48,838 nt of DNA from Burkholderiales bacterium (GTDB lineage Bacteria > Pseudomonadota > Gammaproteobacteria > Burkholderiales > Burkholderiaceae_C), in contig JAIXTA010000199.1 in assembly GCA_027484405.1 (NCBI GenBank), positions 1 through 48,838 of the forward strand. The letters run 5' to 3'. Below the pieces are notes generated by a model. It had not been told where the DNA came from and did no database searches. It saw nothing but the letters and a program-made list of their open reading frames with translations. Position numbers and translations under genes: made by a program. Numbering within the stretch: position 1 is the stretch's first letter; every line of letters begins with the position of its first letter. Shown in pieces: positions 8,261 to 17,836 of the stretch.

Positions 8261-9712
8261 ATGCCCAAACTGATTGTTCTCTGGACGGATGCGGTCTTCT
8301 TCCTGATGGTGATCGCAGCGTTGTTCTACATCGGCCATGCCCGCAAGAGCCCGACGCTGCGCGCTACCTGGCGCAAGGTGGCGCAGGAGCCCTCGGCCAT
8401 GGCTGCGCTGGTGATCGTGCTGCTCTTCCTTGCGATTGCGCTGCTCGACAGCATCCACTTCCGGCGCATGCTGCCGCCCGCGCCCGGCACCGCGGCCAAC
8501 ACGGCGGTGGCCTACTCCACCAAGACGGAGTCGGTGCTGGATGTGCTGCTCGCCCGCCAGATCGCCATGCGCGAAACCTCCTATTCCCTGCCGATGGCCA
8601 CACAGACCTTCACCAAGGAATCTCGTGAAGTGAATGGTCAGGTGGTGCGCGAACGGGTACGCCTGGATCATGGCGGTGCGCACCTCAAGGACGCCGAGCG
8701 CGACTACGGCCCGGATGTGGGCCAGCGCGTGGGGCAGGGCGTGGTCGGCGGGCTGCTCGCGGCATTCTGCTTTGCGCTGCTGGTCGCCGCCGGACTGGCT
8801 GCATCGCAGCAGCGAAGCATCCGCGACACCTGGCGCGACATCCTCACCAACCAGACGGATCTGCCCTGGCGTACGGTGTGCATCACGGTCACGGTGGTGT
8901 GCCTGCTGGCAGGGCCGGTGATCACGCTGATGGACCACTACCACGTGCTGGGCACGGACCGCACCGGCAACGATGTGTTGTATCAGGCGCTCAAGAGCAT
9001 CCGCACAGCCTTTGTGATCGGCACGCTCACCACCCTGGCCACGCTGCCCTTCGCGGTGGTGCTGGGCGTGATGGCCGGCTACTTCCGCGGCTGGGTCGAC
9101 GAAGTCATCCAGTACCTCTACACGACCCTGTCGTCGATCCCGAACGTGCTGCTGATTGCCGCCTGCGTGCTGATGATCCAGGTGTTCATCGACAAGAACC
9201 CGCAGTTGTTCGACACCGGTGCCGAGCGGGCCGACCTGAAGCTCTTCTTCCTGTGCCTGATCCTCGGCCTCACGGGCTGGGCGGGGCTGTGCCGCCTGCT
9301 GCGTGCCGAGACCATGAAGCTGCGCGAGCTGGATTACGTGCAGGCCGCCCAGGCATTCGGCGTCTCGCCCTGGCGCATCATGGCCCGGCACATCCTGCCC
9401 AATGTCACGCATCTGATCCTCATCACCACGGTGCTGGATTTCTCCACGCTCGTGCTCTACGAGGCCGTGTTGAGCTATGTGGGCGTCGGTGTGGACCCGA
9501 GCATGAGCAGCTTTGGCGGCATGATCAACCTGGCACGCAGCGAGATGAGCCGCGAGCCCGTGGTGTGGTGGAGCTTCATGGCGGCCTTCGCCTTCATGGT
9601 GGCGCTGGTGCTGGCCTTCAACCTGCTGGCCGATGCGGTGCAGGCGGCCTTTGATCCGCGCACCCGCAAGTTCCGCGCGAAGCTGCGCCTGTTCAAGCCG
9701 GCCGCCGCCTGA
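8261..9712 (+). CDS. ABC transporter permease, DppC/OppC type, with enlarged N-terminal region
   Basis: The second inner-membrane permease of the importer. At 483 residues it is about 180 longer than E. coli DppC. The extra N-terminal part has helices near residues 4-26 and 46-66, a polar periplasmic stretch and another helix near 165-185. The conventional permease core then starts around residue 200 with GTDRTGNDVLYQALKSIR, and the EAA loop is ELDYVQAAQAFGVSPWRIM, followed by HILPNVTHLI. GGAGG (8246-8250) supports the start. It is nine bases from the fused ATPase gene and so co-transcribed with it. The enlarged loop may contact the membrane-anchored binding protein; this is inference. Confidence 0.88.
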   Translation: MPKLIVLWTDAVFFLMVIAALFYIGHARKSPTLRATWRKVAQEPSAMAALVIVLLFLAIALLDSIHFRRMLPPAPGTAANTAVAYSTKTESVLDVLLARQIAMRETSYSLPMATQTFTKESREVNGQVVRERVRLDHGGAHLKDAERDYGPDVGQRVGQGVVGGLLAAFCFALLVAAGLAASQQRSIRDTWRDILTNQTDLPWRTVCITVTVVCLLAGPVITLMDHYHVLGTDRTGNDVLYQALKSIRTAFVIGTLTTLATLPFAVVLGVMAGYFRGWVDEVIQYLYTTLSSIPNVLLIAACVLMIQVFIDKNPQLFDTGAERADLKLFFLCLILGLTGWAGLCRLLRAETMKLRELDYVQAAQAFGVSPWRIMARHILPNVTHLILITTVLDFSTLVLYEAVLSYVGVGVDPSMSSFGGMINLARSEMSREPVVWWSFMAAFAFMVALVLAFNLLADAVQAAFDPRTRKFRAKLRLFKPAAA

Positions 9713-9721
9713 GGACGCACC

Positions 9722-11545
9722 ATGCTCCATACCCAAGACCTTCACGTCGAGCTGGACAGCGAATCCGGCCTCGTGCACGCCGTGGATGGCGTGCGCTTCT
9801 CGATTGCGCGCGGCCAGACCTTTGCCATCGTCGGCGAGTCCGGCTGCGGCAAGAGCATGACTGCACTGGCCCTCATGCGCCTGCTGCCCGAGAACGGCCG
9901 GATCACGCAGGGCCAGGTGCGCATTGCGGACACGGATCTGCTGCAACTGTCCGAACGCGAGATGCGTGCTGCGCGCGGCGGCAAGATCGGCATCATCTTC
10001 CAGGAGCCCGCGACCAGCCTGAACCCGGTCATGCGGGTGGGCGACCAGATCGTCGAAACCATCGAGACGCACACCACCTTGCGCGGCCCAGCGGCGCGTG
10101 CCAAGGCGCTGGAATGGCTCAAGAAGGTCGGCATCCCGAACGCCGAGCAGCGCATCGACGCCTATCCCTTCCAGCTCTCCGGTGGTCAGAAGCAGCGCGT
10201 GATGATCGCCATCGCACTGGCGGCCGAGCCCGAGGTACTGATTGCCGATGAGCCGACCACGGCGCTGGATGTGACCATCCAGGCGCAGATCCTGGACTTG
10301 CTCAAGCAACTGCAGGCTGAGCAGGGCATGGCCATCGTGCTGATCACGCACGATCTGGCTGTGGTCAAGCAGATGGCCCACCAGGTGGCGCTCATGTACG
10401 CGGGCGAAGTGGTGGAGCTTGCGCCTGCCGAAGACTTCTTTGCCCGGCCGATGCATCCCTATGCCAGGAAGCTGTTCGCTGCACTGCCTGATTCAGGCAA
10501 GCGCGGCGGCAGCCTGGCGGCCATCCCTGGCACGGTGCCGGCGCTGACACGGGAGTTCACTGCCTGTCGATTCGTTGACCGGTGCGACGGCGCGCATGAG
10601 GCCTGCCGCACAGCGCCTCCGGCGCTGCTGGAGCCCACTACGGGTCACTGGGTGCGCTGCGTGCTGCATCGCCCCGGCGGCCCGGGGTTGTCGGCGCTGC
10701 CAGCGCCCGCCGCAGCCATTGCCGATGCGGACGCGCGCACGGATGTGCCTGCTGCGCTCCTGGAAGTGCGTGATCTGCGCGTGCACTATCCGATCCGCGC
10801 CGGCCTGCTGCGCCGCGTGGTGGACCATGTGCGGGCTGTCGATGGCGTGAGCTTTTCCGTGCCGGCCGGCCGCACCCTGGCGCTGGTGGGCGAGTCGGGC
10901 TGCGGCAAGACCACCACCGGCAAGGCGCTGCTGCAACTGCTGCGCGGCAATGCACAGGTCACGGGCAGCGTTCGCCTGAACGGCCAGGAGCTCGGTGCGC
11001 TGCAAGGTGCGGCGCTGCAGTCGATTCGCAAGCAGGTCCAGATCATCTTCCAGGACCCGTTTGCCTCCCTGAACCCGCGCATGCGCGTCGCGGAGATCCT
11101 GGAGGAAGGCCTGCAGAGCCTGCATCCGGAACTGGCCCAGGAAGCGCGCCGCGAGCGCGTGCGCAAGATCGTCGAGCAGGTGGGTCTGCGTTCCGATGCA
11201 CTGGAGCGCTACCCGCACGAGTTTTCCGGTGGACAGCGCCAGCGCATCGCCATCGCGCGTGCCCTGGCCGTGGAGCCGCGCCTGATCGTGTGCGACGAGC
11301 CGACATCGGCGCTGGATGTGTCGGTGCAGGCGCAGATCCTGAATCTGCTCAAGCAGCTGCAGCAGGAGCTGGGCATTGCCTATCTATTCATCACCCACAA
11401 CATCGGCGTGGTGGAGTTCTTCGCTCACGAGGTCGCGGTGATGCAGAAAGGTCTGATCGTCGAGGCCGGGCCGGCGCGCCAGGTGCTGGAGCAGCCCGAG
11501 CATCCCTACACGCGCACGCTGCTTGCTGCGGTGCCGCGCATGTAG
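9722..11545 (+). CDS. Fused double ABC ATPase (DppD-DppF type) of the oligopeptide importer
   Basis: A 607-residue protein with two complete ATPase modules that together power the importer. Module 1 has Walker A GESGCGKS (38-45), signature LSGGQ (about 151-155) and Walker B VLIADEP. It ends with the cysteine-containing oligopeptide-transporter C-terminal element ([14 protein letters not shown]). Module 2 has Walker A GESGCGKT (about 390), signature FSGGQRQR (about 501) and Walker B LIVCDEP. An alanine/proline-rich linker joins them. This one-chain architecture replaces separate DppD and DppF and is common in proteobacteria. No intrinsic terminator is seen directly after the stop. Confidence 0.94.
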   Translation: MLHTQDLHVELDSESGLVHAVDGVRFSIARGQTFAIVGESGCGKSMTALALMRLLPENGRITQGQVRIADTDLLQLSEREMRAARGGKIGIIFQEPATSLNPVMRVGDQIVETIETHTTLRGPAARAKALEWLKKVGIPNAEQRIDAYPFQLSGGQKQRVMIAIALAAEPEVLIADEPTTALDVTIQAQILDLLKQLQAEQGMAIVLITHDLAVVKQMAHQVALMYAGEVVELAPAEDFFARPMHPYARKLFAALPDSGKRGGSLAAIPGTVPALTREFTACRFVDRCDGAHEACRTAPPALLEPTTGHWVRCVLHRPGGPGLSALPAPAAAIADADARTDVPAALLEVRDLRVHYPIRAGLLRRVVDHVRAVDGVSFSVPAGRTLALVGESGCGKTTTGKALLQLLRGNAQVTGSVRLNGQELGALQGAALQSIRKQVQIIFQDPFASLNPRMRVAEILEEGLQSLHPELAQEARRERVRKIVEQVGLRSDALERYPHEFSGGQRQRIAIARALAVEPRLIVCDEPTSALDVSVQAQILNLLKQLQQELGIAYLFITHNIGVVEFFAHEVAVMQKGLIVEAGPARQVLEQPEHPYTRTLLAAVPRM

Positions 11546-11856
11546 TTGGCTTGTTCTGGACAAACAGCCGGTGCAGTGCACCGAAATCATCATCGATGGC
11601 ATGCACCCCATCGCTACCGATAAGTCACGAATCTGTCGCAGATGCGCAACGCAGGTGTGCTGCCTGGGCCGCTTTTGTTTGGTGAAACGACTCCAAATTG
11701 GCCGTGTAAGTCGTTGATTCAAATAGATTTTGACAATTCGGCACACCCCCCTTGGGGTGCCCGGCCGAACAGGTTCCCTAGAGCAACAACAGGTTACATG
11801 CCACACTTCGCGGATTGGCTACCCGCCAATCGTCCATGTATCCAAGGGGATTCTTT
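11546..11856. other. 311-bp region upstream of TonB-dependent receptor 1
   Basis: This gap holds short inverted repeats after the ATPase gene (ggtgcagtgcacc, 11570-11582; cgatgg/ccatcg, 11594-11613), a spaced inverted repeat aacgact-N16-agtcgtt (11686-11715), and a TTGACA (11730-11735) without a good -10. There is a small CACCCC hairpin (11744-11759), a direct repeat AACAGGTT exactly 20 bp apart (11768, 11788), and the pre-RBS hairpin described separately. I found no Fur-box-like sequence. Confidence 0.5.
11813..11831 (+). promoter_or_regulatory. Pre-RBS hairpin/palindrome of receptor 1 (GATTGGC-N5-GCCAATC)
   Basis: A perfect 7-bp inverted repeat with a 5-nt loop ends 12 bases before AAGGGGA and 25 bases before the start codon. 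The core TTGGC-N5-GCCAA recurs at the same place before receptor 2. It could be an mRNA hairpin tuning translation or stability, or a DNA operator. Confidence 0.5.
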
Positions 11857-14613
11857 ATGTTCAATCAAAAGCACATGTGTGCGGCTCTCGCGGTGGTATT
11901 CGCCGGGGGGTTCGGCTTTGCCGCCCAAGCGCAGCAAACCCAGCAAGACCAGAAGAAGGAAGTGACCAAGGTCGAGCGCGTCGAGGTCACCGGCTCGAAC
12001 ATTCGCCGCACGGACGCTGAGACGGCGGTACCTGTGCAGATCATCACGGCCGAGGATATCCGTCGTTCCGGCCGCCAGACGATCACCGAAGTTCTGCGTG
12101 AACTGCCCAGTGCCGCTGCGGGTGGCCTGACCGAACTGACCGGTAGCGGCAGCTTCTCGGCTGGCGCGGCTTCGGTATCGCTGCGTGGTCTGGGATCTTC
12201 CGCCACGTTGGTGTTGCTCAACGGTCGTCGCGTCGCGCCCTACGGCCTCGTGGACCCGAACTTCGGTCAGAGCGCTGCGGTTAACCTCAACGCAATTCCC
12301 CTGTCGGTGGTTGAGCGCATTGAAGTCCTGAAGGACGGCGCATCGGCCATCTACGGTTCCGAGGCAATTGCCGGCGTGGTCAACATCATCCTGCGCCGTG
12401 ACTACAAGGGCGCGGAAGTCGCTGTGCGCGGCTCCATGAACAAGGACGGCAAGTACGGCACGGGTGCCGTCACGGCAACCTTCGGCTACGGCGACCTGAC
12501 CGCAAACGGTTTCAACGTCTTCGGCAACGTCGAGGCTTACCGTCAAGAGTCGGTCATGTTCAAGGACGTTGAAGGCTTCCTGAACCGTGATTCGTTCCGC
12601 AATGTGTACCTGACCGGTGTGCCCTCGTCGTCCTACCACCCGGCGCTGAACTACCTCGCTGCAGGTGCGGGTGGCACGACAGTGTTTACGCCGAGCGCAG
12701 CTTGCCCCACCTCCGATGTAGCAAGTGCGCAGGCCGTATTGGGCGGTGCCGCGCGCGGCAACTTCTGCCTCTATGACCAGTGGCGCTTCGTGGAAATCGT
12801 GCCCAAGTCTGACCGCAACAACGCATTTGTGCGCGGCACGGTTGCTCTGGGCAGCAACTTCGAAGGCTTTGCTGAAGGAAGCTTCAACAGCACGAACACC
12901 TACTTCATCGGCCCGCCCCGCGTTGTCGGCCAGGGCAACGGCGGTACGTTCAATGCAACCACCGGCGTGCTCGTGCCGATGGTCAACACGCTGCCGGTAG
13001 GCAACCCCAACAACCCGTTCACCACGCCGACGTTTTTCCGCGCACGCATGGACGCGCTGGGCCGCCAGGACAACGAAGTGGACAGCGACACTGCACGCGC
13101 CGTATTGGGCGTGAAGGGTGCGCTGTTCGGCTGGGATGTCGAGGCCTCTTACCTGTGGAACGAGAACAAGACGACGTCGACGAACTACAACGAAGTCCGT
13201 CTGACTGAGTTCAACAATGCCATTACCAATGGCACCTTGAACTTCCTGAACCCGTCGGCGAGCACGACGTCGTTTGCTAGCCTCGGCGCAAACCTCAAGG
13301 ACACCGCGAGGTCAACCTTTGAAATCGCCAGCCTCAAGGGCTCCGGCGAACTGTTTGCACTGCCCGGCGGCAAGGCGGCGATTGCAGCTGGTCTGGAGTT
13401 CCGCAAGGAAGAGCGCGACGTTCAGCCTGATCGTCTGAAGACCGTCGCCGGCGTCTTTGGCCGTGGCGTCGCAAGTGCACAAGGCAAGCGCGACGTGACC
13501 ACCGTCTATGGCGAGTTGGTTCTGCCGGTGTTGCCCACGGTTGAGTTGCAGGTAGCAGCGCGCGTGGATGACTATTCTGACTACGGCAACTCCACGACGC
13601 CGAAGCTTGCTGGCACCTGGAAGGCCACCAATAACTTCAAGCTGAGGGCGAGCTATGCCGAAGGCTTCCGTGCGCCGTCTTTGACGGAAATCACGCGTTC
13701 GGCCACGTCCGGCTTCTTTAACGGCGTGGACGATCCGCGTCGCTGCAACCGAACCGCTGGCATCACGGTGGGTTGCGGTCTGAGCCTCCCTGGCTTGATC
13801 GTGGCCTCGCCGCTCCTGAAGCCTGAAGAGGCAGAGAGCAAGACCATCGGTTTCGTGTTCGAGCCGACAAACACCACCAGCCTGACTGTCGACTACTTCA
13901 CGATCAAGCGTGAGAACGAGATCACGTTCCTGTCGCTGAACGACATCCTGGCCAATGAAGGCTCGACCGATCCGCGCTATGCGAACACCGTGGTGCGTGA
14001 TCCCGCGAATACCTCCACAACTGTTCCGAATGACCCGGGCGCGATTCTGTTTATCCGTACGGGCTTCGCGAACCTCGGAAAGACCCGCGTCTCCGGCTTC
14101 GACATCAACCTGCGCAATCGTGCTTCCTTGGGCGATTGGGGCCGCTTGACCACCAACGTCGATCTGACGCATTACACGAAGCAGGAAGGCTCTGGTACGC
14201 CCACGGCACCGATGGTGACGTTCAACGGCTATCGCAACGCGCCCAATACCCGCGGCACTGCTCGCATGACGTGGGAGTATGGTGCATGGGCCAACTCGCT
14301 GCAGGTCAATTACCTCAAGGGCTTCAAGCCTTTCGGCAATCCTGACCAGGCAACGGGCGGTGGTCGTACTGCGATCCTGACCTGCTCGAACCCGAACGGC
14401 ACGTACCTCGGTGTGTGTAACGTGCAGGATTGGGTGACGCTGGATGTGGGTACTTCGTACTCCGGCATCAAGAACCTGACCCTGTCGGCAACGGTGCGCA
14501 ACATCATGGATCGCAAGCCGTCGACCGACCCGCTGGCCCGTCCGTTCAACACCGCTTGGTACTCGCCCCAGGGCATGAACATCTCTCTGGGCGCGTCCTA
14601 CCGCTTCTGGTAA
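11857..14613 (+). CDS. TonB-dependent outer-membrane receptor 1
   Basis: A 918-residue ligand-gated outer-membrane channel energised by TonB-ExbB-ExbD. The start at 11857 follows AAGGGGA and gives the signal peptide MFNQKHMCAALAVVFAGG...AAQA. The TonB-box-like VERVEVTG comes next, then the plug domain (GSNIRR, ITEVLRELPS, SLRGLG, TLVLLNGRRVAP, VERIEVLKDGASAIYGSEA, NIILRRDY). The C-terminal two thirds form the 22-strand barrel (FRKEERD, LRASYAEGFRAPSL, FVFEPTNTTSLTVDYF) and end in the aromatic GASYRFW. The ligand is unknown; no siderophore-specific feature or Fur box was found. It is one of three tandem paralogues near an exb/tonB operon, with its own terminator, so likely transcribed separately. 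Confidence 0.93.
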   Translation: MFNQKHMCAALAVVFAGGFGFAAQAQQTQQDQKKEVTKVERVEVTGSNIRRTDAETAVPVQIITAEDIRRSGRQTITEVLRELPSAAAGGLTELTGSGSFSAGAASVSLRGLGSSATLVLLNGRRVAPYGLVDPNFGQSAAVNLNAIPLSVVERIEVLKDGASAIYGSEAIAGVVNIILRRDYKGAEVAVRGSMNKDGKYGTGAVTATFGYGDLTANGFNVFGNVEAYRQESVMFKDVEGFLNRDSFRNVYLTGVPSSSYHPALNYLAAGAGGTTVFTPSAACPTSDVASAQAVLGGAARGNFCLYDQWRFVEIVPKSDRNNAFVRGTVALGSNFEGFAEGSFNSTNTYFIGPPRVVGQGNGGTFNATTGVLVPMVNTLPVGNPNNPFTTPTFFRARMDALGRQDNEVDSDTARAVLGVKGALFGWDVEASYLWNENKTTSTNYNEVRLTEFNNAITNGTLNFLNPSASTTSFASLGANLKDTARSTFEIASLKGSGELFALPGGKAAIAAGLEFRKEERDVQPDRLKTVAGVFGRGVASAQGKRDVTTVYGELVLPVLPTVELQVAARVDDYSDYGNSTTPKLAGTWKATNNFKLRASYAEGFRAPSLTEITRSATSGFFNGVDDPRRCNRTAGITVGCGLSLPGLIVASPLLKPEEAESKTIGFVFEPTNTTSLTVDYFTIKRENEITFLSLNDILANEGSTDPRYANTVVRDPANTSTTVPNDPGAILFIRTGFANLGKTRVSGFDINLRNRASLGDWGRLTTNVDLTHYTKQEGSGTPTAPMVTFNGYRNAPNTRGTARMTWEYGAWANSLQVNYLKGFKPFGNPDQATGGGRTAILTCSNPNGTYLGVCNVQDWVTLDVGTSYSGIKNLTLSATVRNIMDRKPSTDPLARPFNTAWYSPQGMNISLGASYRFW

Positions 14614-14656
14614 GCGTTTGCCAACCCGGGGCGCTCACAGCCCCGGTTTGACTCTC

Positions 14657-14683
14657 AAGGCCCTCGGTTCCGAGGGCCTTTTT
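14657..14683 (+). terminator. Intrinsic terminator of receptor 1
   Basis: An 11-bp perfect inverted repeat (aaggccctcgg/ccgagggcctt) followed by TTTC, 44 bases after the stop codon. Confidence 0.9.
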
Positions 14684-14868
14684 CATTCGATAACTTGTTG
14701 GTAATTGACCCACACGGGTTTCCACTAGGCGGCGCCTCGTCGTTGGCAGTCGCACGTGTTAACTCATTGTTTTTGCAATGAAATTGCCTCCTCGCGGGCC
14801 GGGCTCAGTGAAGGATGCCGGGCATTCGTGCATTGAATGACACGGCGTCCCATGGAATCGTGCGCGAC

Positions 14869-14883
14869 TTGGCCTCATGCCAA
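14869..14883 (+). promoter_or_regulatory. Pre-RBS hairpin/palindrome of receptor 2 (TTGGC-N5-GCCAA)
   Basis: A 5-bp inverted repeat with a 5-nt loop, 30 bases before the start codon and 17 before AAAGGGG. Its arms are identical to those in the receptor 1 leader, and the preceding bases (GCGCGACTTGGC against TCGCGGATTGGC) also resemble each other. Confidence 0.5.
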
Positions 14884-14913
14884 TTGGTCGATCTAGTTTC
14901 AAAGGGGAAATGA

Positions 14914-17655
14914 ATGCTCAAGCAAAAGCACTTGTGTGCAGCTTTGGCTGTGGTCTTTGCCGGCGGCTTCGGCGTCGCCGCGAACGCCCAGCAAGCCCAG
15001 GCCGAGAAGAAGGATGTCGCGAAGGTCGAGCGCGTCGAAGTGACCGGCACGAATATTCGCCGCGTGGACTTCGAAGGTCCGCAGCCGGTCGTTGTGGTGT
15101 CCCGTGAAGATATCGAGAAGTCGGGCAAGAGCACGCTCAATGAAGTGTTGCAGAACCTGACGGCTGTCAGTGGCGGCAGCTTCAGCGAAGCATCTCTGGC
15201 AGGCAACTCCTTTGCCCCGGGAACCTCATCGGTCTCGCTGCGCGGCCTGGGTGTGAACACGACCCTGGTGCTGCTCAACGGCCGCCGCATCGCCAACTAC
15301 GGTTTTGCGCAGAACATCAACGAAGGCTTCGTTGACCTGAACAGCATCCCGGTCAATGCCATTGAGCGCATTGACATCCTGAAAGACGGCGCTTCGGCGA
15401 TTTACGGTTCTGACGCAATCGCAGGCGTGATTAACGTGATCCTGCGTCGCGATTACACCGGCGTCGAGCTGTCTGCCAGCTATGGCGATTCTCAAGATGG
15501 TGGCGGCGGCGAAACACGCGCGTCGGTGACTGCCGGTTTTGGCAGCCTCGGTACCAACCGCTTCAACGTGATGGGCACGTTGGACTACTACAAGCGCGAC
15601 GCCATCAACTCTCAGCAGCGCGCATTCTCGAAGTCGGCCGATCAGCGCGGCCGCGGCCCCGGTGCTCGTGATGTGCGCTCGCCCACGGGCAACCCCGGCT
15701 ACTGGTTCGGTACGCCCACCGGCCAGACACCGGCAAACGTGAACACCGCGTTTGCAAACTGCCCGCCAAACCAGGTCGTTTCTGCCGCAAGTCTCGGTGT
15801 CGGTGGCGGCGGCACGGTTTGCGCGTTTGACTTCGCTTACGCGAACAACCTGATCCCCGCGTCTGACCGCATCGGCGGTTTCTTGCGCGGTGTGCTTGAA
15901 GTCACACCCAACATCCAGGTGTTTGCCGAGGCCATGGCCAACCGCAACACCACGGACCGATCCGCTGCGCCGACCCCTGCAGCTTTTGGTGCGGTGGGTC
16001 ACCCTGACCGCCCGGCTGGTTCTACCTTCACGTCGGTGGCCTATCGCTTTGTCGAAGCAGGCAATCGCCTGAACGACACAACAACGGATTCGACTCGCTT
16101 TGTTCTCGGTGCCAAGGCCAACTTCTTCGGCACCGACATTGAGTTCGCCGCAAACCGCAGCGAGAGCGAGACGACCGACATCGGTAAGAACTACATCATC
16201 CAGGAACGCGCGACCGAAGCTTTCGCTGGCACCCTGGCCGGCTTCACGGGGCAGCGTTACCGCGTTGTAGATCCGTCGTTGAACCCGGCAGGCATGCTGG
16301 ATGCGATCAAGATCAATCCGAAGCGCGTCGGTACCAGCACGCTGACCTCGTTCGACGGCAAGGCTAGCCGTGAGCTGTTCAGCATGGCGGGCGGTCAGGC
16401 CGCGATTGCTGCTGGCTTTGAGTGGCGCAAGGAAGAAGTCAGCGATACGCCTGACTTCCGTGTCGACCTGCGAAACCCGAACCGCGTGAGCGTTGCTGGT
16501 TCCGGTGGCACCGCTGTCCAGGGTGATCGTGACCTCAAGTCTTTCTTCGCGGAGTTCTCGCTGCCGTTTGCCAAGGGCTGGGAAAGCCAGCTGGCCCTTC
16601 GCACGGACCGCTACTCAGACTTTGGAACGGCAACGACTCCGAAGGTCGCGCTGAGCTGGCGTCCGAGCAACAAATTCCTGGTTCGCGGTGGCTATGCCGA
16701 AGGTTTCCGGGCGCCGTCGCTGGCTGAGGTGTACCTCGGTGAGTCGACATCCTTCCCGGTTGTTCAGGATGCGCCGCGTTGCCAGGCGTATCGCAACGGT
16801 CCGCTCGGCCCGAACGATGCACGCACGCTGGCTGTCTGCGGCGGTGCAACGGGCAACGGCGCATCGGCACAGGTGCGTTCGATCTTCCTGGGCAACCGGA
16901 ACCTGCGTCCGGAGGAGTCGGAGAGCTGGAACTTCGGCTTTGTGTTTGAGCCGACGCGTAATTTGTCTTTCGCTCTGGACTACTACAGCATCAACCACGA
17001 CAACCGGATCCTCGCTCCGACGGCTGCGTTTATCCTGGCCAATGAAGCACTGTTCCCTGGTGCTGTGACCCGTAACACCCCGTCGGCTGATGACATCGCG
17101 GCAAACGCCCCTGGCGGCCTGCGCGGTGTGTCCGGCGACACCGTCCCTGGTATTACCCGGACGTTCTTCAATGCCTCCAAGCAGAAGACCAATGGCGTAG
17201 ATCTGGACGTTCGCTATCAACAGTCCCTTGGCAGTTACGGCAAGCTGGACATGACGACAGGCTTCACGTACGTGACCAATCTGCGTCGTCAGCTCAACCC
17301 GGGTCAGCCTCTGGTGCAGTTGATCGGTACCTTCCAGTTCCCGCGTTGGCGCAACGTGACTGGTGCAACATGGACCTACGGTGCATGGAGCACGAACGCC
17401 ACGTGGAACACGACGTCTGCGTACTACGACGCGTTCTCCGTGAGCGGTGTGTTCCCGAAGATTCGTCAGTTCTCCACGCTTGATGCCCAGGTTGCATACA
17501 CCGGTATCAAGAACCTGCGCATCAGTGTCGGCGGCCAGAACATCGCCAACAAGATGCCTCCGTTCTCCAACACTGACTGGTACGCATACGACGCCAGCAC
17601 TCACAGCCCGCGTGGTGCCTATTGGTACGGCCGAATCACGTATCAGTTCAAGTAA
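14914..17655 (+). CDS. TonB-dependent outer-membrane receptor 2
   Basis: A 913-residue paralogue of receptor 1, with nearly the same signal peptide (MLKQKHLCAALAVVFAGG) and TonB-box-like VERVEVTG. The plug has GTNIRRVD, LNEVLQNLTAV, SLRGLGVNTTLVLLNGRR and IDILKDGASAIYGSDA. Barrel marks include FEWRKEEV, VRGGYAEGFRAPSLAEVYL, LRPEESESWNFGFVFEP and the ending RITYQFK. It differs from receptor 1 most in the extracellular loops (for example the GGGGE and ARDVRSPTGNPG regions), where ligand specificity resides, so a different ligand is likely. AAAGGGG precedes the ATG. It has a terminator of its own at 17679-17708. Confidence 0.93.
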   Translation: MLKQKHLCAALAVVFAGGFGVAANAQQAQAEKKDVAKVERVEVTGTNIRRVDFEGPQPVVVVSREDIEKSGKSTLNEVLQNLTAVSGGSFSEASLAGNSFAPGTSSVSLRGLGVNTTLVLLNGRRIANYGFAQNINEGFVDLNSIPVNAIERIDILKDGASAIYGSDAIAGVINVILRRDYTGVELSASYGDSQDGGGGETRASVTAGFGSLGTNRFNVMGTLDYYKRDAINSQQRAFSKSADQRGRGPGARDVRSPTGNPGYWFGTPTGQTPANVNTAFANCPPNQVVSAASLGVGGGGTVCAFDFAYANNLIPASDRIGGFLRGVLEVTPNIQVFAEAMANRNTTDRSAAPTPAAFGAVGHPDRPAGSTFTSVAYRFVEAGNRLNDTTTDSTRFVLGAKANFFGTDIEFAANRSESETTDIGKNYIIQERATEAFAGTLAGFTGQRYRVVDPSLNPAGMLDAIKINPKRVGTSTLTSFDGKASRELFSMAGGQAAIAAGFEWRKEEVSDTPDFRVDLRNPNRVSVAGSGGTAVQGDRDLKSFFAEFSLPFAKGWESQLALRTDRYSDFGTATTPKVALSWRPSNKFLVRGGYAEGFRAPSLAEVYLGESTSFPVVQDAPRCQAYRNGPLGPNDARTLAVCGGATGNGASAQVRSIFLGNRNLRPEESESWNFGFVFEPTRNLSFALDYYSINHDNRILAPTAAFILANEALFPGAVTRNTPSADDIAANAPGGLRGVSGDTVPGITRTFFNASKQKTNGVDLDVRYQQSLGSYGKLDMTTGFTYVTNLRRQLNPGQPLVQLIGTFQFPRWRNVTGATWTYGAWSTNATWNTTSAYYDAFSVSGVFPKIRQFSTLDAQVAYTGIKNLRISVGGQNIANKMPPFSNTDWYAYDASTHSPRGAYWYGRITYQFK

Positions 17656-17678
17656 TCGCGAAATAAGCAACGCACTTG

Positions 17679-17708
17679 AAACCGCGGCTTCGGCCGCGGT
17701 TTTTTTTC
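17679..17708 (+). terminator. Intrinsic terminator of receptor 2
   Basis: A 10-bp stem (aaaccgcggc/gccgcggttt) capped by a stable TTCG tetraloop and followed by a T-run, 24 bases after the stop codon. Confidence 0.95.
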
Positions 17709-17799
17709 GATGCCATTTCGCAACACTCAGGACAGCTCAGCCGGACTTGGGGCGGGTGAATCATGGAACACCCTAACCCAACGCGGCACAATCCCGAGA

Positions 17800-17814
17800 T
17801 CGCCATCAAGGCGA
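17800..17814 (+). promoter_or_regulatory. Pre-RBS hairpin of receptor 3 (TCGCC-N5-GGCGA)
   Basis: A 5-bp inverted repeat with a 5-nt loop, ending 22 bases before the receptor 3 ATG and just before GAGGGG. Its sequence differs from the other two leaders but its geometry and position match. Confidence 0.4.
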
Positions 17815-17836
17815 AACATTCTTTTGAGGGGAAGTC

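Larger units (their letters stand above)
14614..14913. other. 300-bp intergenic region between receptors 1 and 2
   Basis: After the terminator at 14657-14683 it contains the inverted repeat TCATTG-N6-CAATGA (14764-14781), a candidate operator of unknown regulator. A TTGGC-N5-GCCAA hairpin before the ribosome site is listed separately. No clear sigma-70 promoter or gene is visible. Confidence 0.45.

Noticed and set aside
8162-10456. 764-codon minus-strand open frame across the permease and ATPase genes
   Set aside because: Opposes two clear genes and their gap; His/Gln-rich composition typical of antisense frames in high-GC DNA.
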